Assembly: GCF_000952685.1 (NCBI RefSeq)
Contig: NZ_JYHV01000010.1
Location: forward strand, 62,001 to 126,000
Length of the DNA stretch: 64,000 bases
Direction of reading: 5' to 3'
DNA from: Stutzerimonas stutzeri
GTDB taxonomy: Bacteria; Pseudomonadota; Gammaproteobacteria; Pseudomonadales; Pseudomonadaceae
Positions 18,818-29,069 of this stretch are shown in pieces (the first letter of the stretch is position 1; each line of letters starts with the position of its first letter). The translations under genes and the position numbers were made by a program. The notes under the pieces are model-generated. The model ran no database searches. It was given only the letters and a program-made list of their open reading frames with translations, and had not been told where the DNA came from.

Positions 18818-19285
18818 ATGCTTCTGACCAGCTACCGCACCGTCATCCCGGCCGAATGGGTGGACTACAACGACCACCTGCGTGATGCCTTCTACCTGCT
18901 GATCTTCAGCTACGCCACGGATGCGCTCATGGATCGCATCGGCCTGGATGCAGCCGGGCGTGAGCGCACGGGGCATACGCTGTACACCCTGGAATGTCAT
19001 CTCAACTACCTGAACGAGGTGAAGCTCGGCAGCGAAGTCGAGGTACGTACCCACCTGCTGGCATACGATCACAAGCGGTTACACGTTCATCTGGGTCTCT
19101 ATCGTCCCGGTGACGAGCAGTTGCTGGCGGCCAGCGAGCAGATGTTGATGAATGTCGATCGCGGCGTTGCGCGTTCGGCGCCGTTCGACGAGGAGGTGCT
19201 GGCGCTGGTGCAGGCGCTGCACGAGGCGCAGCGGGACCTGCCCAGGCCCATCCATATCGGACGGGTCATCGGTCTGCCAGGCTAA
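18818..19285 (+). CDS. cdhB: Betainyl-CoA thioesterase (hot-dog fold)
   Basis: 155 residues. 4-hydroxybenzoyl-CoA-thioesterase-like hot-dog protein; the family start is visible as VIPAEWVDYNDHLRDAFYLLIF, where the Asp in VDYNDH is the usual catalytic/binding residue. It releases glycine betaine from betainyl-CoA, linking carnitine to betaine demethylation. I chose ATG 18818, preceded by CCGAGG; an alternative in-frame start at 18749 gives unconserved sequence. Last gene of the carnitine operon; no intrinsic terminator is visible on this strand after it. Confidence 0.88.
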   Translation: MLLTSYRTVIPAEWVDYNDHLRDAFYLLIFSYATDALMDRIGLDAAGRERTGHTLYTLECHLNYLNEVKLGSEVEVRTHLLAYDHKRLHVHLGLYRPGDEQLLAASEQMLMNVDRGVARSAPFDEEVLALVQALHEAQRDLPRPIHIGRVIGLPG

Positions 19286-19406
19286 GTGGTGTTCGCATCG
19301 GGTCGCCGGGTGTGCATGCTCTAAGCCGGCGCTCCCGCAACCAGGCGTGGCGTTTCGACTGTATCTAGCGGGCAGCGCCCGAACAGCGAGTCGATAGGCG
19401 CTCGCC

Positions 19407-19431
19407 AAAAAAAGAGGAGCCGTAAGGCTCC
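19407..19431 (-). terminator. Intrinsic terminator after fdhA
   Basis: On the minus strand GGAGCC-TTAC-GGCTCC is followed by TCTTTTTTT. A second perfect hairpin (CCTGCGGA/TCCGCAGG, 19454-19474) lies between it and the fdhA stop. Confidence 0.8.
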
Positions 19432-19509
19432 CCAAAGTGCTTCATGTCAGGGGCCTGCGGAAGCGATCCGCAGGGAGAGTTACCTGCCGGCGACCGAGCA
19501 GGCGGCGAA

Positions 19510-20709
19510 TCAGGCTGCGCTGAACATCTTGTGCGGGTCGATGACGAATTTCTTCGGCACGCCGGCATCGAACTCGCCGTAGCCCTGGGGTGCCTGGTCC
19601 AGGCTGATCACTTGCACGCCGACAACCTCGGCGATATTGATGCGGTCCCACATGATCGCCTGCATCAGCGCGCGGTTGTATTTCATCACCGGCGTCTGAC
19701 CAGTATGGAAACTGTGCGACTTGGCCCAGCCCAGACCGAAGCGGATGCTCAGGCTGCCCATTTTCGCTGCGGCGTCCACCGCACCCGGATCCTCGGTCAC
19801 GTACAGACCGGGAATACCGATCTTGCCGGCGACTCGAACCACGCCCATCAGCGAGTTGAGCACGGTGGCTGGCGCCTCGTGCTTGGCGCCTTCATGACCA
19901 TGGCCGCGAGCCTCGAAGCCCACGCAATCGACCGCACAATCGACTTCCGGCTCGCCCAGCAGGGCGGCGATCTGTTCGTGCAACGGGGTGTCCAACGACA
20001 GGTCGGCGATCTCGAAACCCTGGGCCTTGGCGTGGGCCAGGCGGGCGGGGTTGAGGTCCCCGACGATCACCACCGCGGCGCCCAGCAGGCGTGCCGAGGC
20101 GGCAGCCGCCAGACCGACCGGGCCGGCGCCGGCGATGTACACCGAGCTGCCTGGGCCGACACCGGCGGTGACCGCGCCGTGGTAGCCGGTGGGCAGGATA
20201 TCCGACAGGCAGGTCAGGTCGCGGATCTTCTCCATCGCCTTGTCGCGGTTGGGCAGCTTGAGCAGGTTGAAGTCGGCGTAGGGCACCAGCACGTATTCGG
20301 CCTGACCGCCGGTCCAGTCGCCCATGTCGACGTAGCCGTAAGCGCCGCCGGCACGCGCCGGGTTGACGGTCAGGCAGACGCCTGTGTGCTGTTCCTTACA
20401 GGAACGGCAACGGCCGCAGGCGACGTTGAACGGTACCGAGACCAGGTCGCCGATCTGCAGGTTCTCGACATCGCTGCCTTTCTCGATGACTTCCCCGGTG
20501 ATCTCGTGACCGAGCACCAAGCCGACCTGGGCGGTGGTGCGGCCGCGCACCATGTGCTGGTCAGAGCCGCAGATGTTGGTGGAAACGACACGCAGGATCA
20601 CACCGTGTTCGATCTTGCGCCCGCGGGGGTCCTGCATCTTGGGATAGTCGATTTTCTGGACTTCGACCTTGCCTGCGCCGAGGTAAACGACGCCACGATT
20701 GTCAGCCAT
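19510..20709 (-). CDS. fdhA: Glutathione-independent formaldehyde dehydrogenase
   Basis: 399 residues, the standard length. Zinc-containing medium-chain alcohol dehydrogenase family: catalytic zinc region NICGSDQHMVRGRT, structural zinc cysteines in CGRCRSCKEQHTGVC, and the NAD site VYIAGAGPVGLAAAA. It oxidises formaldehyde released during sarcosine oxidation to formate with tightly bound NAD. Start ATG 20709 has AAGGAG at 8 nt; the extra in-frame residues to 20742 precede the ribosome binding site and are rejected. It ends the glyA-sox-purU leftward block. Confidence 0.94.
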   Translation of the reverse strand: MADNRGVVYLGAGKVEVQKIDYPKMQDPRGRKIEHGVILRVVSTNICGSDQHMVRGRTTAQVGLVLGHEITGEVIEKGSDVENLQIGDLVSVPFNVACGRCRSCKEQHTGVCLTVNPARAGGAYGYVDMGDWTGGQAEYVLVPYADFNLLKLPNRDKAMEKIRDLTCLSDILPTGYHGAVTAGVGPGSSVYIAGAGPVGLAAAASARLLGAAVVIVGDLNPARLAHAKAQGFEIADLSLDTPLHEQIAALLGEPEVDCAVDCVGFEARGHGHEGAKHEAPATVLNSLMGVVRVAGKIGIPGLYVTEDPGAVDAAAKMGSLSIRFGLGWAKSHSFHTGQTPVMKYNRALMQAIMWDRINIAEVVGVQVISLDQAPQGYGEFDAGVPKKFVIDPHKMFSAA

Positions 20710-20865
20710 CTGCCTTTCTCCTTTGTGTTTTTGTGAATACAAGGCGCGACGGGAGGCCGCGCGGGCTTGTAGTGGAGCTTTCAGTTGCCGCCTGGGTCAG
20801 CCGGCAGTTGTCTATTGCGGATCTGCTCGCCGCTTCGCGGATCGCAGTTCCATGGTGTCCGAGCC

Positions 20866-21723
20866 TTACAGCACTACTGTGCGGTTGGCATGCAGGAACA
20901 CGCGTCGTTCGAGGAAATAGCCGACCGCCTTGGCCAGCGTCAGACATTCAATGTCGCGGCCCTTGGCGATCAGGTCTTCCGGATAGTGGGTGTGGTCCAC
21001 CGCCTCGACGCCCTGGGCGATGATCGGCCCTTCGTCGAGGTCGTTGTTGATGAAGTGCGCGGTGGCGCCGACCAGCTTGACGCCTTTCTGGTAGGCCTGG
21101 TGGTAGGGCTTGGCACCCTTGAAGCCGGGCAGCAACGAGTGGTGAATGTTGATGGCGCGTCCGTCGAGCGTCCGGCACAGCTCGGGCGAGAGCACCTGCA
21201 TATAGCGTGCGAGCACCACCAGCTCCGCGCCGCTGTCCTCGATCACTTGCAGCACCCGGCGCTCTTGGGCCGGTTTGTCGCGCGGATCGAGCGGGAAATG
21301 GTGATAGGGAATGCCGTGCCAGCGTGCCAGGGGTTCCAGATCCGGGTGGTTGGAAACCACGGCGGCGATGTCCATCGGCAGCTGGCCGATGCGCTGGCGG
21401 TACAGCAGATCGTTCAGGCAGTGATCGGACTTGGACACCATGATCACCACCTTGGCCCGGTAACCCGGTGGTGTCAGCTCGGTATGCATTTCGAAGGGCG
21501 TGACGCGGTCGATCAGGCCGGTGCGGAAGTCGGCCTCGTCGAAGCCGTCTGGCGCGCGAAATTCGACCCGGATGAAGAAGCGGTTGACCAGGCGATCATC
21601 GAAGCTGTGGTGCTCGGTGACGTAGCAGCCCTGTTCGAACAGGTAGCGGGTCACCACATCGACGGTGCCGAGCAAGCTCGGGCTGTGTGCGGTGAGAATC
21701 CAGGTATCGGGCGTGCGGCTCAT
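20866..21723 (-). CDS. purU: Formyltetrahydrofolate deformylase
   Basis: 285 residues. N-terminal ACT-like domain (about 5-85), then a formyltransferase-type catalytic domain with INIHHSLLPGFKGAKPYHQA and the Asp motif NNDLDEGPIIAQG. Hydrolyses 10-formyl-THF to formate and THF, restoring free folate when C1 units from methyl oxidation pile up. Start ATG 21723 follows GGGAG at 7 nt; upstream in-frame residues to 21786 overlap a palindromic repeat and are excluded. Co-oriented with soxBDAG and fdhA. Confidence 0.94.
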   Translation of the reverse strand: MSRTPDTWILTAHSPSLLGTVDVVTRYLFEQGCYVTEHHSFDDRLVNRFFIRVEFRAPDGFDEADFRTGLIDRVTPFEMHTELTPPGYRAKVVIMVSKSDHCLNDLLYRQRIGQLPMDIAAVVSNHPDLEPLARWHGIPYHHFPLDPRDKPAQERRVLQVIEDSGAELVVLARYMQVLSPELCRTLDGRAINIHHSLLPGFKGAKPYHQAYQKGVKLVGATAHFINNDLDEGPIIAQGVEAVDHTHYPEDLIAKGRDIECLTLAKAVGYFLERRVFLHANRTVVL

Positions 21724-21751
21724 TGTCAGGCTCCCGGTAATCGTTGCCAGG

Positions 21752-21839
21752 CGTAGGGTGGATGGGGCGTGCAGCTGTCCCTCCACCCATTTACCTTTGC
21801 TGTACCACGGTGGACGAAAAAGGCATCGCCCACCCTGCG
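21752..21839. repeat. Bipartite REP-like element between soxG and purU
   Basis: CGTAGGGTGGAT to CTCCACCC, then GGTGGACGA to CATCGCCCACCCTGCG: the same two-unit architecture as the element at 13177-13263, slightly degenerate. Confidence 0.65.
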
Positions 21840-21840
21840 C

Positions 21841-22470
21841 TCACGCCTCGATCGCCAGCCCGTACTCGGCGCTGGCATCCTGCAGCCAGAGCCAGATGTA
21901 GTCGGCGAAGCTGCGCCGCACCACCAATTCCCATACATGCTCGGCGGTGTGGCGAATCACCAGCTGGCTCTTGGCGAAATGGGTCCCTACCGCCTTGCCC
22001 ACCGGGAAGTTGCCCGGATGCACGTCATAGGGCGTCGATTTCATCAGCAACTCACGCACCTTTTCTCCGGAGAGTTCGAGCAGGGTTTGTCCGCCGCTGA
22101 CATTGACCACCTGGATGTGCTGCCCGGACAGCGCGTCGCGCAGCCGCTGTTCGGTGGCGAATTCCTCGCCCTGCGGCACGATCAGCAGCCATTCGTCCGG
22201 GCCCATCCACTGCAGCGAGGTCTCGCCTTCGGCCACCAGCGTCAGCGCGACCGGCAACGGGAGTCCGAGGGCCTGCTGCACGCCGTTGGCAAAGGCTGGG
22301 TCGTGGGCGTCGCCGCGCAGGGTCAGGTGACCGCGCAGCTTCTTTTCACGCAGGCGGATGCCGGCCCCGGCGCGGCCCTTGCCGACCAACTCGGCGAGGC
22401 CGGCATGGTGCAGCGGCGATTGCCCCTCGAGATTGTCCGGGCGTTGTTTGTAAACGTTCACTGCGGTCAT
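21841..22470 (-). CDS. soxG: Sarcosine oxidase gamma subunit
   Basis: 209 residues, related to the C-terminal half of glycine-cleavage T-protein-like folds as in heterotetrameric sarcosine oxidase gamma. Characteristic stretches are SLQWMGPDEWLLIVP and VNVSGGQTLLELSGEKVRELL. Structural subunit needed for the assembled cytosolic complex. Start ATG 22470 with AGGT upstream. It follows soxA after 72 bp that hold two small hairpins. Confidence 0.9.
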   Translation of the reverse strand: MTAVNVYKQRPDNLEGQSPLHHAGLAELVGKGRAGAGIRLREKKLRGHLTLRGDAHDPAFANGVQQALGLPLPVALTLVAEGETSLQWMGPDEWLLIVPQGEEFATEQRLRDALSGQHIQVVNVSGGQTLLELSGEKVRELLMKSTPYDVHPGNFPVGKAVGTHFAKSQLVIRHTAEHVWELVVRRSFADYIWLWLQDASAEYGLAIEA

Positions 22471-22542
22471 GGTTTACCTGCCTGGCGCCGCTAGGCGCCG
22501 TTGAATTCCGGGGTGAGGTGGCGAGCCAGCCTCACGCTCACC

Positions 22543-25500
22543 TCACACGTTCTGCCGCTCGCCTTTCGGGTCGTAGAACACCGAGCTGACAATCTCGGCC
22601 TCGATCACGCTGCCATCGACCAGCGGTGCGAAGACTCGCTCGCCGATGCGCTTGAGGCCGCCCTTGACCAGTGCCATGGCGAAGCTGTAACCCATGGCCG
22701 CGCTCATGTAGCTGGAGGTGACGTGACCCACCATGGTCATGGGTACGGGCTGTTTCGGGTCGAATACCAGCTGCGCGCCCTCGGGCAGTACCTTTTTCCG
22801 ATCCAGCGGCTTGAGGCCGACCAGCTGCTTGCGGTTTTCCTTGAGGCAATCCTCGCGGTTCATCCCGCGCCAGCCGATCCAGGAGAAGGGCTTGGTCCGG
22901 CCGACGCACCAACCCATGTTCAGGTCGTCCGGCGTGACGGATCCATCGGTGTCCTGGCCTACGATGATGAAGCCTTTCTCGGCACGCAGTACGTGCATGG
23001 TCTCGGTGCCGTAAGGCGTCAGGCCGTGCTTCTTGCCCGCCTCGATGATCTGCTCCCATACCCCCAGAGCGTAGTCGGCCTGGACGTTGACTTCGTAGCT
23101 CAGCTCACCGGTGAAGGAGATGCGGAACACCCGCGCAGGTACGCCGCCGACCTTGCCTTCCTTCCAGGTCATGAACGGGAAGGCGTCCTTGTCCAGGTCG
23201 ATGTCGGTGACCTCGGCCAGCAGCTTGCGGCTGTTGGGACCGGACAGGGTCATGGTCGCCCAGTGGTCGGTGACCGAGGTGAAGTACACCTTCAGTTCCG
23301 GCCATTCGGTCTGGTGATAGATCTCCAGCCATTCCATTACCCGTGCCGCGCCGCCAGTGGTGGTGGTCATCAGGAAGTGGTTGTCGGCCAGACAGGCGGT
23401 CACGCCGTCGTCGAAAACCATGCCGTCTTCCTTGCACATCAGGCCGTAGCGGGCCTTGCCCACGTCCAGCTTGGTCCAGGCATTGGTGTAGACGCGGTTG
23501 AGGAACTCGCGTGCATCCGGGCCTTGGATATCGATCTTGCCGAGGGTCGATGCGTCGAGGATGCCAACCGCATTACGCACGGCCAGACACTCGCGGGCCA
23601 CGGCGGCGTGCAGATCTTCGCCCTTCTTGGGGAAGTACCAGGGACGCTTCCACTGGCCGACGTCCTCGAATTCGGCGCCGTTCTGCAGGTGCCACTTCTG
23701 CATGGCGGTATAGCGCTTGGGCTCGAACAGCTCGCCGCAGTGAGCACCGGCTACGGCGCCGAAAGTCACCGGCGTGTAGTTCGGGCGGAACATCGTGGTG
23801 CCCATTTCGGCGATGCCGATGCCCATCGAATGCGCAGCGATGGCCAGGCCGTTGATGTTGCCGAGCTTGCCCTGGTCGGTGCCGAAGCCCAGTGCGGTGT
23901 AGCGCTTGACGTGCTCGACCGACTCGAACCCTTCGCGAGTGGCGAGTTTGATGCCGGCCGCAGTGACGTCGTTTTGCAAGTCGACGAATTGCTTGGGCGC
24001 ACGCTCGGTGGGCTTGTCATGCGGCACATGGAACAGAGCGACGCTGGCTTCCTCGGCGCGCTGTTCGACCCTCGGCACGCTGCCGGTGACTACCTTGAAA
24101 CCAGTCTCGACGGCCGCTTTGGCACCAGCCTCGAAGCCGTCGGCGAGGGCGTCGCCGAGGGCGAACACGCCGTTCACCGCACCAGCGCAGCTGCGCTGCT
24201 GGAAGCCCTCGCCGGGGACGAAGGCGAGAATATCTTCGCGCCAGATCGGACGGCCACCGAGGTGTGAGGCCAGGTGGACCACCGGACTGTAGCCGCCGGA
24301 GCTGGCGATCAGGTCGCAGTCAATCACCTCGCCAGAGCTGGTGACTTTATGGTTGGCGATGTCGATGGAGCAGATCCGTGCGCCGGTGACTCGCTTGCTG
24401 CCGCGTGCCTCGACCACTGCACTGCCGGTGAGGACACGTACGCCGCGCTTGCGCGCTTCCTCGACCCAGGCGCCACGCGGATTACTACGGGCATCGGCAA
24501 CCGCCACCACCTGATGGCCGGCGTCCAGCCAGTCGAGCACCGCGCGGTAGGCATAGTCGTTGTTTGTCGACAGTACCAACTGACGGCCCGGTGCCACGCC
24601 GTAGCGGCGTACATAAGTGGAAACCGCATCGGCCAGCATGTTGCCGGGCACATCGTTGTTCGAATAGACCAGTGGGCGCTCGTGAGCGCCGGTCGCCAGC
24701 ACCACACGCTTGGCTCTCACGCGGTGCATGCGTTGACGCACGATTCGCTGGTTGAACGCACCCATGGGTGCTACCTCACCGAGGTGGTCGGCCAGGCGTT
24801 GATGAATGGTGAGAAAGTTGTGGTCGTGGTAGCCGTTCACGGTAGCCCGCGGTAGCAATGTCACTTCCGGCATTTTCTCCAGCTCTGCGATGGCGCTCGC
24901 GGCCCAGTCGGCGGCGGGTTTGCCATCGAGCTTCTCGCGTGTACTGAGCAGGCTGCCGCCGAACTCTTCCTGCTCATCGGCCAGGATCACCCGGGCACCA
25001 CTGCGGCCGGCGGCCAGGGCCGCTGCCAGACCAGCAGGGCCAGCACCGACTACCAAGACGTCGCAATGTTGGTTCACGTGGTCGTAGCTGTCCGGGTCAT
25101 TCTCCGTGGGCGCGCGGCCAAGGCCTGCGGCCTTACGAATGTACTTTTCGTAGGTCAGCCAGAGGTTCTGCGGATACATGAAGGTCTTGTAGTAGAAACC
25201 GGGCGGCATCATTCCGCCGCCGACCTTGCCGAGAATCCCCATGAGGTCGGTGTTGACACTCGGCCAGCCGTTCACGCTGTTGGCGGTCAGGCCGGCGTAC
25301 AGCGCTTGCTGAGTGGCACGCACGTTGGGGATCTGCGCTGCTTCGGTACCACCGATCTGCAGCACGGCATTGGGCTCTTCGGCCCCGGCGGCGACGATGC
25401 CGCGTGGGCGCGAGTACTTGAAGCTGCGACCGACCACATCGACACCGTTGGCCAGCAGTGCTGCGGCCAGGGTGTCGCCGGCGTAACCCTGATAGGTTTC

Positions 25501-25575
25501 GCCGTTGAAGCTGAAGGTCAGGGGCTGGCTGCGGTCGATGCGGCCACCTTGGGAAAGACGATTGACCTGGCTCAT
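22543..25575 (-). CDS. soxA: Sarcosine oxidase alpha subunit
   Basis: 1010 residues, full length. The N-terminal part has the 2Fe-2S-like fold remnant of the family (LTFSFNGETYQGYAGDTLAAALLANGVDVVGRSFKYSRPRG split across residues about 20-60). Next is a dinucleotide-binding domain (DVLVVGAGPAGLAAALAAGRSG, about 175-196), and after residue about 610 a glycine-cleavage T-protein-like folate domain. It binds NAD and tetrahydrofolate and captures the methyl-derived C1 as 5,10-methylene-THF. Its start overlaps the soxD stop by 4 nt (ATGA), indicating coupling. Confidence 0.95.
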   Translation of the reverse strand: MSQVNRLSQGGRIDRSQPLTFSFNGETYQGYAGDTLAAALLANGVDVVGRSFKYSRPRGIVAAGAEEPNAVLQIGGTEAAQIPNVRATQQALYAGLTANSVNGWPSVNTDLMGILGKVGGGMMPPGFYYKTFMYPQNLWLTYEKYIRKAAGLGRAPTENDPDSYDHVNQHCDVLVVGAGPAGLAAALAAGRSGARVILADEQEEFGGSLLSTREKLDGKPAADWAASAIAELEKMPEVTLLPRATVNGYHDHNFLTIHQRLADHLGEVAPMGAFNQRIVRQRMHRVRAKRVVLATGAHERPLVYSNNDVPGNMLADAVSTYVRRYGVAPGRQLVLSTNNDYAYRAVLDWLDAGHQVVAVADARSNPRGAWVEEARKRGVRVLTGSAVVEARGSKRVTGARICSIDIANHKVTSSGEVIDCDLIASSGGYSPVVHLASHLGGRPIWREDILAFVPGEGFQQRSCAGAVNGVFALGDALADGFEAGAKAAVETGFKVVTGSVPRVEQRAEEASVALFHVPHDKPTERAPKQFVDLQNDVTAAGIKLATREGFESVEHVKRYTALGFGTDQGKLGNINGLAIAAHSMGIGIAEMGTTMFRPNYTPVTFGAVAGAHCGELFEPKRYTAMQKWHLQNGAEFEDVGQWKRPWYFPKKGEDLHAAVARECLAVRNAVGILDASTLGKIDIQGPDAREFLNRVYTNAWTKLDVGKARYGLMCKEDGMVFDDGVTACLADNHFLMTTTTGGAARVMEWLEIYHQTEWPELKVYFTSVTDHWATMTLSGPNSRKLLAEVTDIDLDKDAFPFMTWKEGKVGGVPARVFRISFTGELSYEVNVQADYALGVWEQIIEAGKKHGLTPYGTETMHVLRAEKGFIIVGQDTDGSVTPDDLNMGWCVGRTKPFSWIGWRGMNREDCLKENRKQLVGLKPLDRKKVLPEGAQLVFDPKQPVPMTMVGHVTSSYMSAAMGYSFAMALVKGGLKRIGERVFAPLVDGSVIEAEIVSSVFYDPKGERQNV

Positions 25576-25898
25576 GCCGTTACTCCTTGGTCGACAGCCT
25601 TCTTCGCAGCGAGCGCAGCCTCAGTCACGCTGGGCCGTTCGCCGATCTTGTAGGTCTCGAGAATTTCGTAGCTCACCGTATGACGGGTGACGTTGAAGTA
25701 CTGACGGCAGCCCGCCGCGTGAATCCACAGTTCGTGGTGGATGCCGCGCGGGTTATCACGGAAGAACAGGTACTCGCCCCATTCCTCGTCGGTGCAGGCG
25801 TTCGGGTCCAGCGGACGGGGTATGTGCGCCTGGCCACCCGCGTGGAACTCTTCTTCGGAGCGCAGTTCGCCACAGTGAGGGCAGAAGATGTGCAGCAT
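25572..25898 (-). CDS. soxD: Sarcosine oxidase delta subunit
   Basis: 108 residues. The small zinc-binding subunit, recognised by the start MLHIFCPHCGELRSEEEF, which supplies the zinc ligands, and by YLFFRDNPRGIHHELWIHAAGCRQYFNVTRHT split over the centre. Start ATG 25898 has GGAGG close by. Overlaps soxA by 4 nt; a strong hairpin separates it from soxB. Confidence 0.93.
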   Translation of the reverse strand: MLHIFCPHCGELRSEEEFHAGGQAHIPRPLDPNACTDEEWGEYLFFRDNPRGIHHELWIHAAGCRQYFNVTRHTVSYEILETYKIGERPSVTEAALAAKKAVDQGVTA

Positions 25899-25924
25899 GG
25901 TCGGTACCTCCAGAAAACCTTCCT

Positions 25925-25945
25925 CCCTCCGCCGTCGGCGGAGGG
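25925..25945 (-). repeat. Intercistronic hairpin between soxB and soxD
   Basis: CCCTCCGCC-GTC-GGCGGAGGG, a perfect 9-bp stem with a 3-nt loop. No T run follows on the transcribed strand, so it is more likely an mRNA-stability or processing element than a terminator. Confidence 0.65.
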
Positions 25946-25954
25946 GGCACTAAA

Positions 25955-27205
25955 TCAGTGTGCGACCCCAGCCGCGCCGTGTTCGTCGATCAAGGCGCCG
26001 TTGTGGAAACGTTCGATCGAAAACGCCTTGGCCAGCGGGTGCATCTCGCCCTTGGCCAGGCTGGCGGCGAACACGTGGCCCGAACCCGGTGTGGCCTTGA
26101 AGCCACCGGTGCCCCAACCGCAGTTGAAGAACAGGTTCTTCACCGGGGTCTTGGCGATGATCGGGCAGGCGTCCGGGGTGGTATCGACGATGCCGCCCCA
26201 TTGGCGATTCATGCGCACCCGCGAAAGAATCGGGAACATCTCGACGATCGCCTGCAGCGTGTGTTCGATGGTGGGGTAGGAGCCACGCTGACCGTAACCG
26301 ACATAGCTGTCGATGCCGGCGCCGATGACCAGGTCGCCCTTGTCCGACTGGCTGATATAGCCATGCACGGCGTTGGACATGATCACGGTGTCGATGATCG
26401 GCTTGATCGGCTCGGATACCAGTGCCTGCAGCGGATGGGACTCGAGCGGCAGGCGGAAGCCGGCGAGCTTGGCCATATGTCCGGAGTTACCGGCGGTGAC
26501 TACACCGACACGCTTGCCGCCGATGAAGCCCTTGGTGGTTTCCACGCCGATGCACACGCCGTTTTCCTTGCGGAAGCCGGTCACCTCGGTCTGCTGGATC
26601 AGGTCGACGCCCAAGGCGTCGGCGGCGCGGGCATAGCCCCAGGCCACCGCATCGTGACGGGCGACGCCGCCGCGGCGCTGTAGCGAGGCACCGAGAATCG
26701 GGTAACGGGTGTTCTTCGAGCAATCCAGGTAAGGAATCATCTCCGCCACCTGCTTGGCATCCACCACTTCGCCGTCGATACCGTTGAGGCGGTTGGCACT
26801 GACGCGGCGCTCGATGTCGCGCATGTCCTGCAGGGTGTGGCCGAGGTTGAACACGCCGCGCTGGGAGAACATGACGTTGTAATTGATGTCCTGGGACAGG
26901 CCTTCCCACAGCTTCATCGCGTGCTCGTAGAGCTGCGCCGATTCGTCCCAGAGATAGTTGGAACGCACGATGGTGGTGTTGCGCGCGGTGTTACCGCCGC
27001 CCAGCCAGCCCTTCTCGATCACCGCGACGTTCTTAACGCCGAACTCTTTCGCCAGGTAATAAGCGGTGGCGAGGCCGTGGCCGCCGCCGCCGACGATGAC
27101 CACGTCGTAGACCGGCTTGGGCTTGGGGTTGCGCCACATGCGCTGCCAGTTTTCATGATGGCTGAAGGAGTGCTTGAGCAGGCCGAAGCCGGAATAACGT
27201 TGCAT
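25955..27205 (-). CDS. soxB: Sarcosine oxidase beta subunit
   Basis: 416 residues, full length. Glycine/D-amino-acid-oxidase (DAO) fold with the FAD-binding motif DVVIVGGGGHGLATAYYLAKEFG at residues about 33-55, and the covalent-FMN region near residue 170 (ILGASLQRRGGVARHDAVAWGYA split). It catalyses oxidation of sarcosine to glycine. Start ATG 27205 with AGGAG at 7 nt. Second gene of the block after glyA; the glyA-soxB gap contains a REP-like palindrome. Confidence 0.95.
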   Translation of the reverse strand: MQRYSGFGLLKHSFSHHENWQRMWRNPKPKPVYDVVIVGGGGHGLATAYYLAKEFGVKNVAVIEKGWLGGGNTARNTTIVRSNYLWDESAQLYEHAMKLWEGLSQDINYNVMFSQRGVFNLGHTLQDMRDIERRVSANRLNGIDGEVVDAKQVAEMIPYLDCSKNTRYPILGASLQRRGGVARHDAVAWGYARAADALGVDLIQQTEVTGFRKENGVCIGVETTKGFIGGKRVGVVTAGNSGHMAKLAGFRLPLESHPLQALVSEPIKPIIDTVIMSNAVHGYISQSDKGDLVIGAGIDSYVGYGQRGSYPTIEHTLQAIVEMFPILSRVRMNRQWGGIVDTTPDACPIIAKTPVKNLFFNCGWGTGGFKATPGSGHVFAASLAKGEMHPLAKAFSIERFHNGALIDEHGAAGVAH

Positions 27206-27260
27206 GTCGATGCTCCTGAAAAACGACCGCCTCGAAGCGGTGACGCAATGCGATTCGCAA

Positions 27261-27324
27261 AGTGGATCGCCGGTTATCGATCCACCGAGTTGCGGTGGAA
27301 GGCAACAGCGCCTCCCACCCTACG
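27261..27324. repeat. REP-like element between glyA and soxB
   Basis: AGTGGATCG/CGATCCAC (8 bp) followed by GGTGGAAGGC-aaca-GCGCCTCCCACCCTACG. Related to the GTAGGGTGGA family, with the terminal CACCCTACG conserved. Confidence 0.6.
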
Positions 27325-27326
27325 AA

Positions 27327-28580
<1,254 letters not shown>

Positions 28581-29069
28581 CGCGGATCTCCTAAAGGCGC
28601 AACGGCGCCATTCGCCTCGGTGAAGGCTTTTGTCTGTCTGGATGCGATGGTAGGGCTGGGCCTTGGCGCGAAGATGCCTGCCTGCGTCTTGTGGGAGTTC
28701 GTTTGCGACATGCTCCGTCGTTCTCGGAAACCTCGCGCAGGCCCCCGCCTGCCTGCGTCAAATTGCCGGTCACGCAGACGCAGGGCATCGCCCCGTGATA
28801 ACGGTCGAGTCATGAACCAGGCGGCGTCGAGAAGAATGCAGGGGCTGAGCGAGTGGGCAGGGTAATGCTTCAGTGGGTGGCGGCAGTCACGCGACGATTT
28901 GGCGCTGCCGTATCAGGTTCGCGTGTCCGGTTTGGCTGCTTGGTCAATTTGCGGGCTGTCTCGCTGCCGCTCGCCTCGTGCGTGAATCGTTGACTGCGCG
29001 AGGCGTGCTAAGCAGGCCCGGCCGGGCGGCCAGACCTGCAGTGAAGGGCGGGCCGCCCGGAGGGGTGGC
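28581..29069. other. Intergenic region between glyA and gbcB
   Basis: 489 bp with no convincing gene; open frames here lack ribosome binding sites and family features. It should contain the promoter of the glyA-sox-purU-fdhA block. At its right end, CCGGGCGGCC (29022-29031) and GGCCGCCCGG (29051-29060) form a perfect 10-bp stem just past the gbcB stop, without a T run. Confidence 0.55.

Noticed and set aside
22501..24267. 588-codon open frame opposite soxA
   Set aside because: Low-complexity, His/Val/Gly-rich shadow of soxA with no homology signs.
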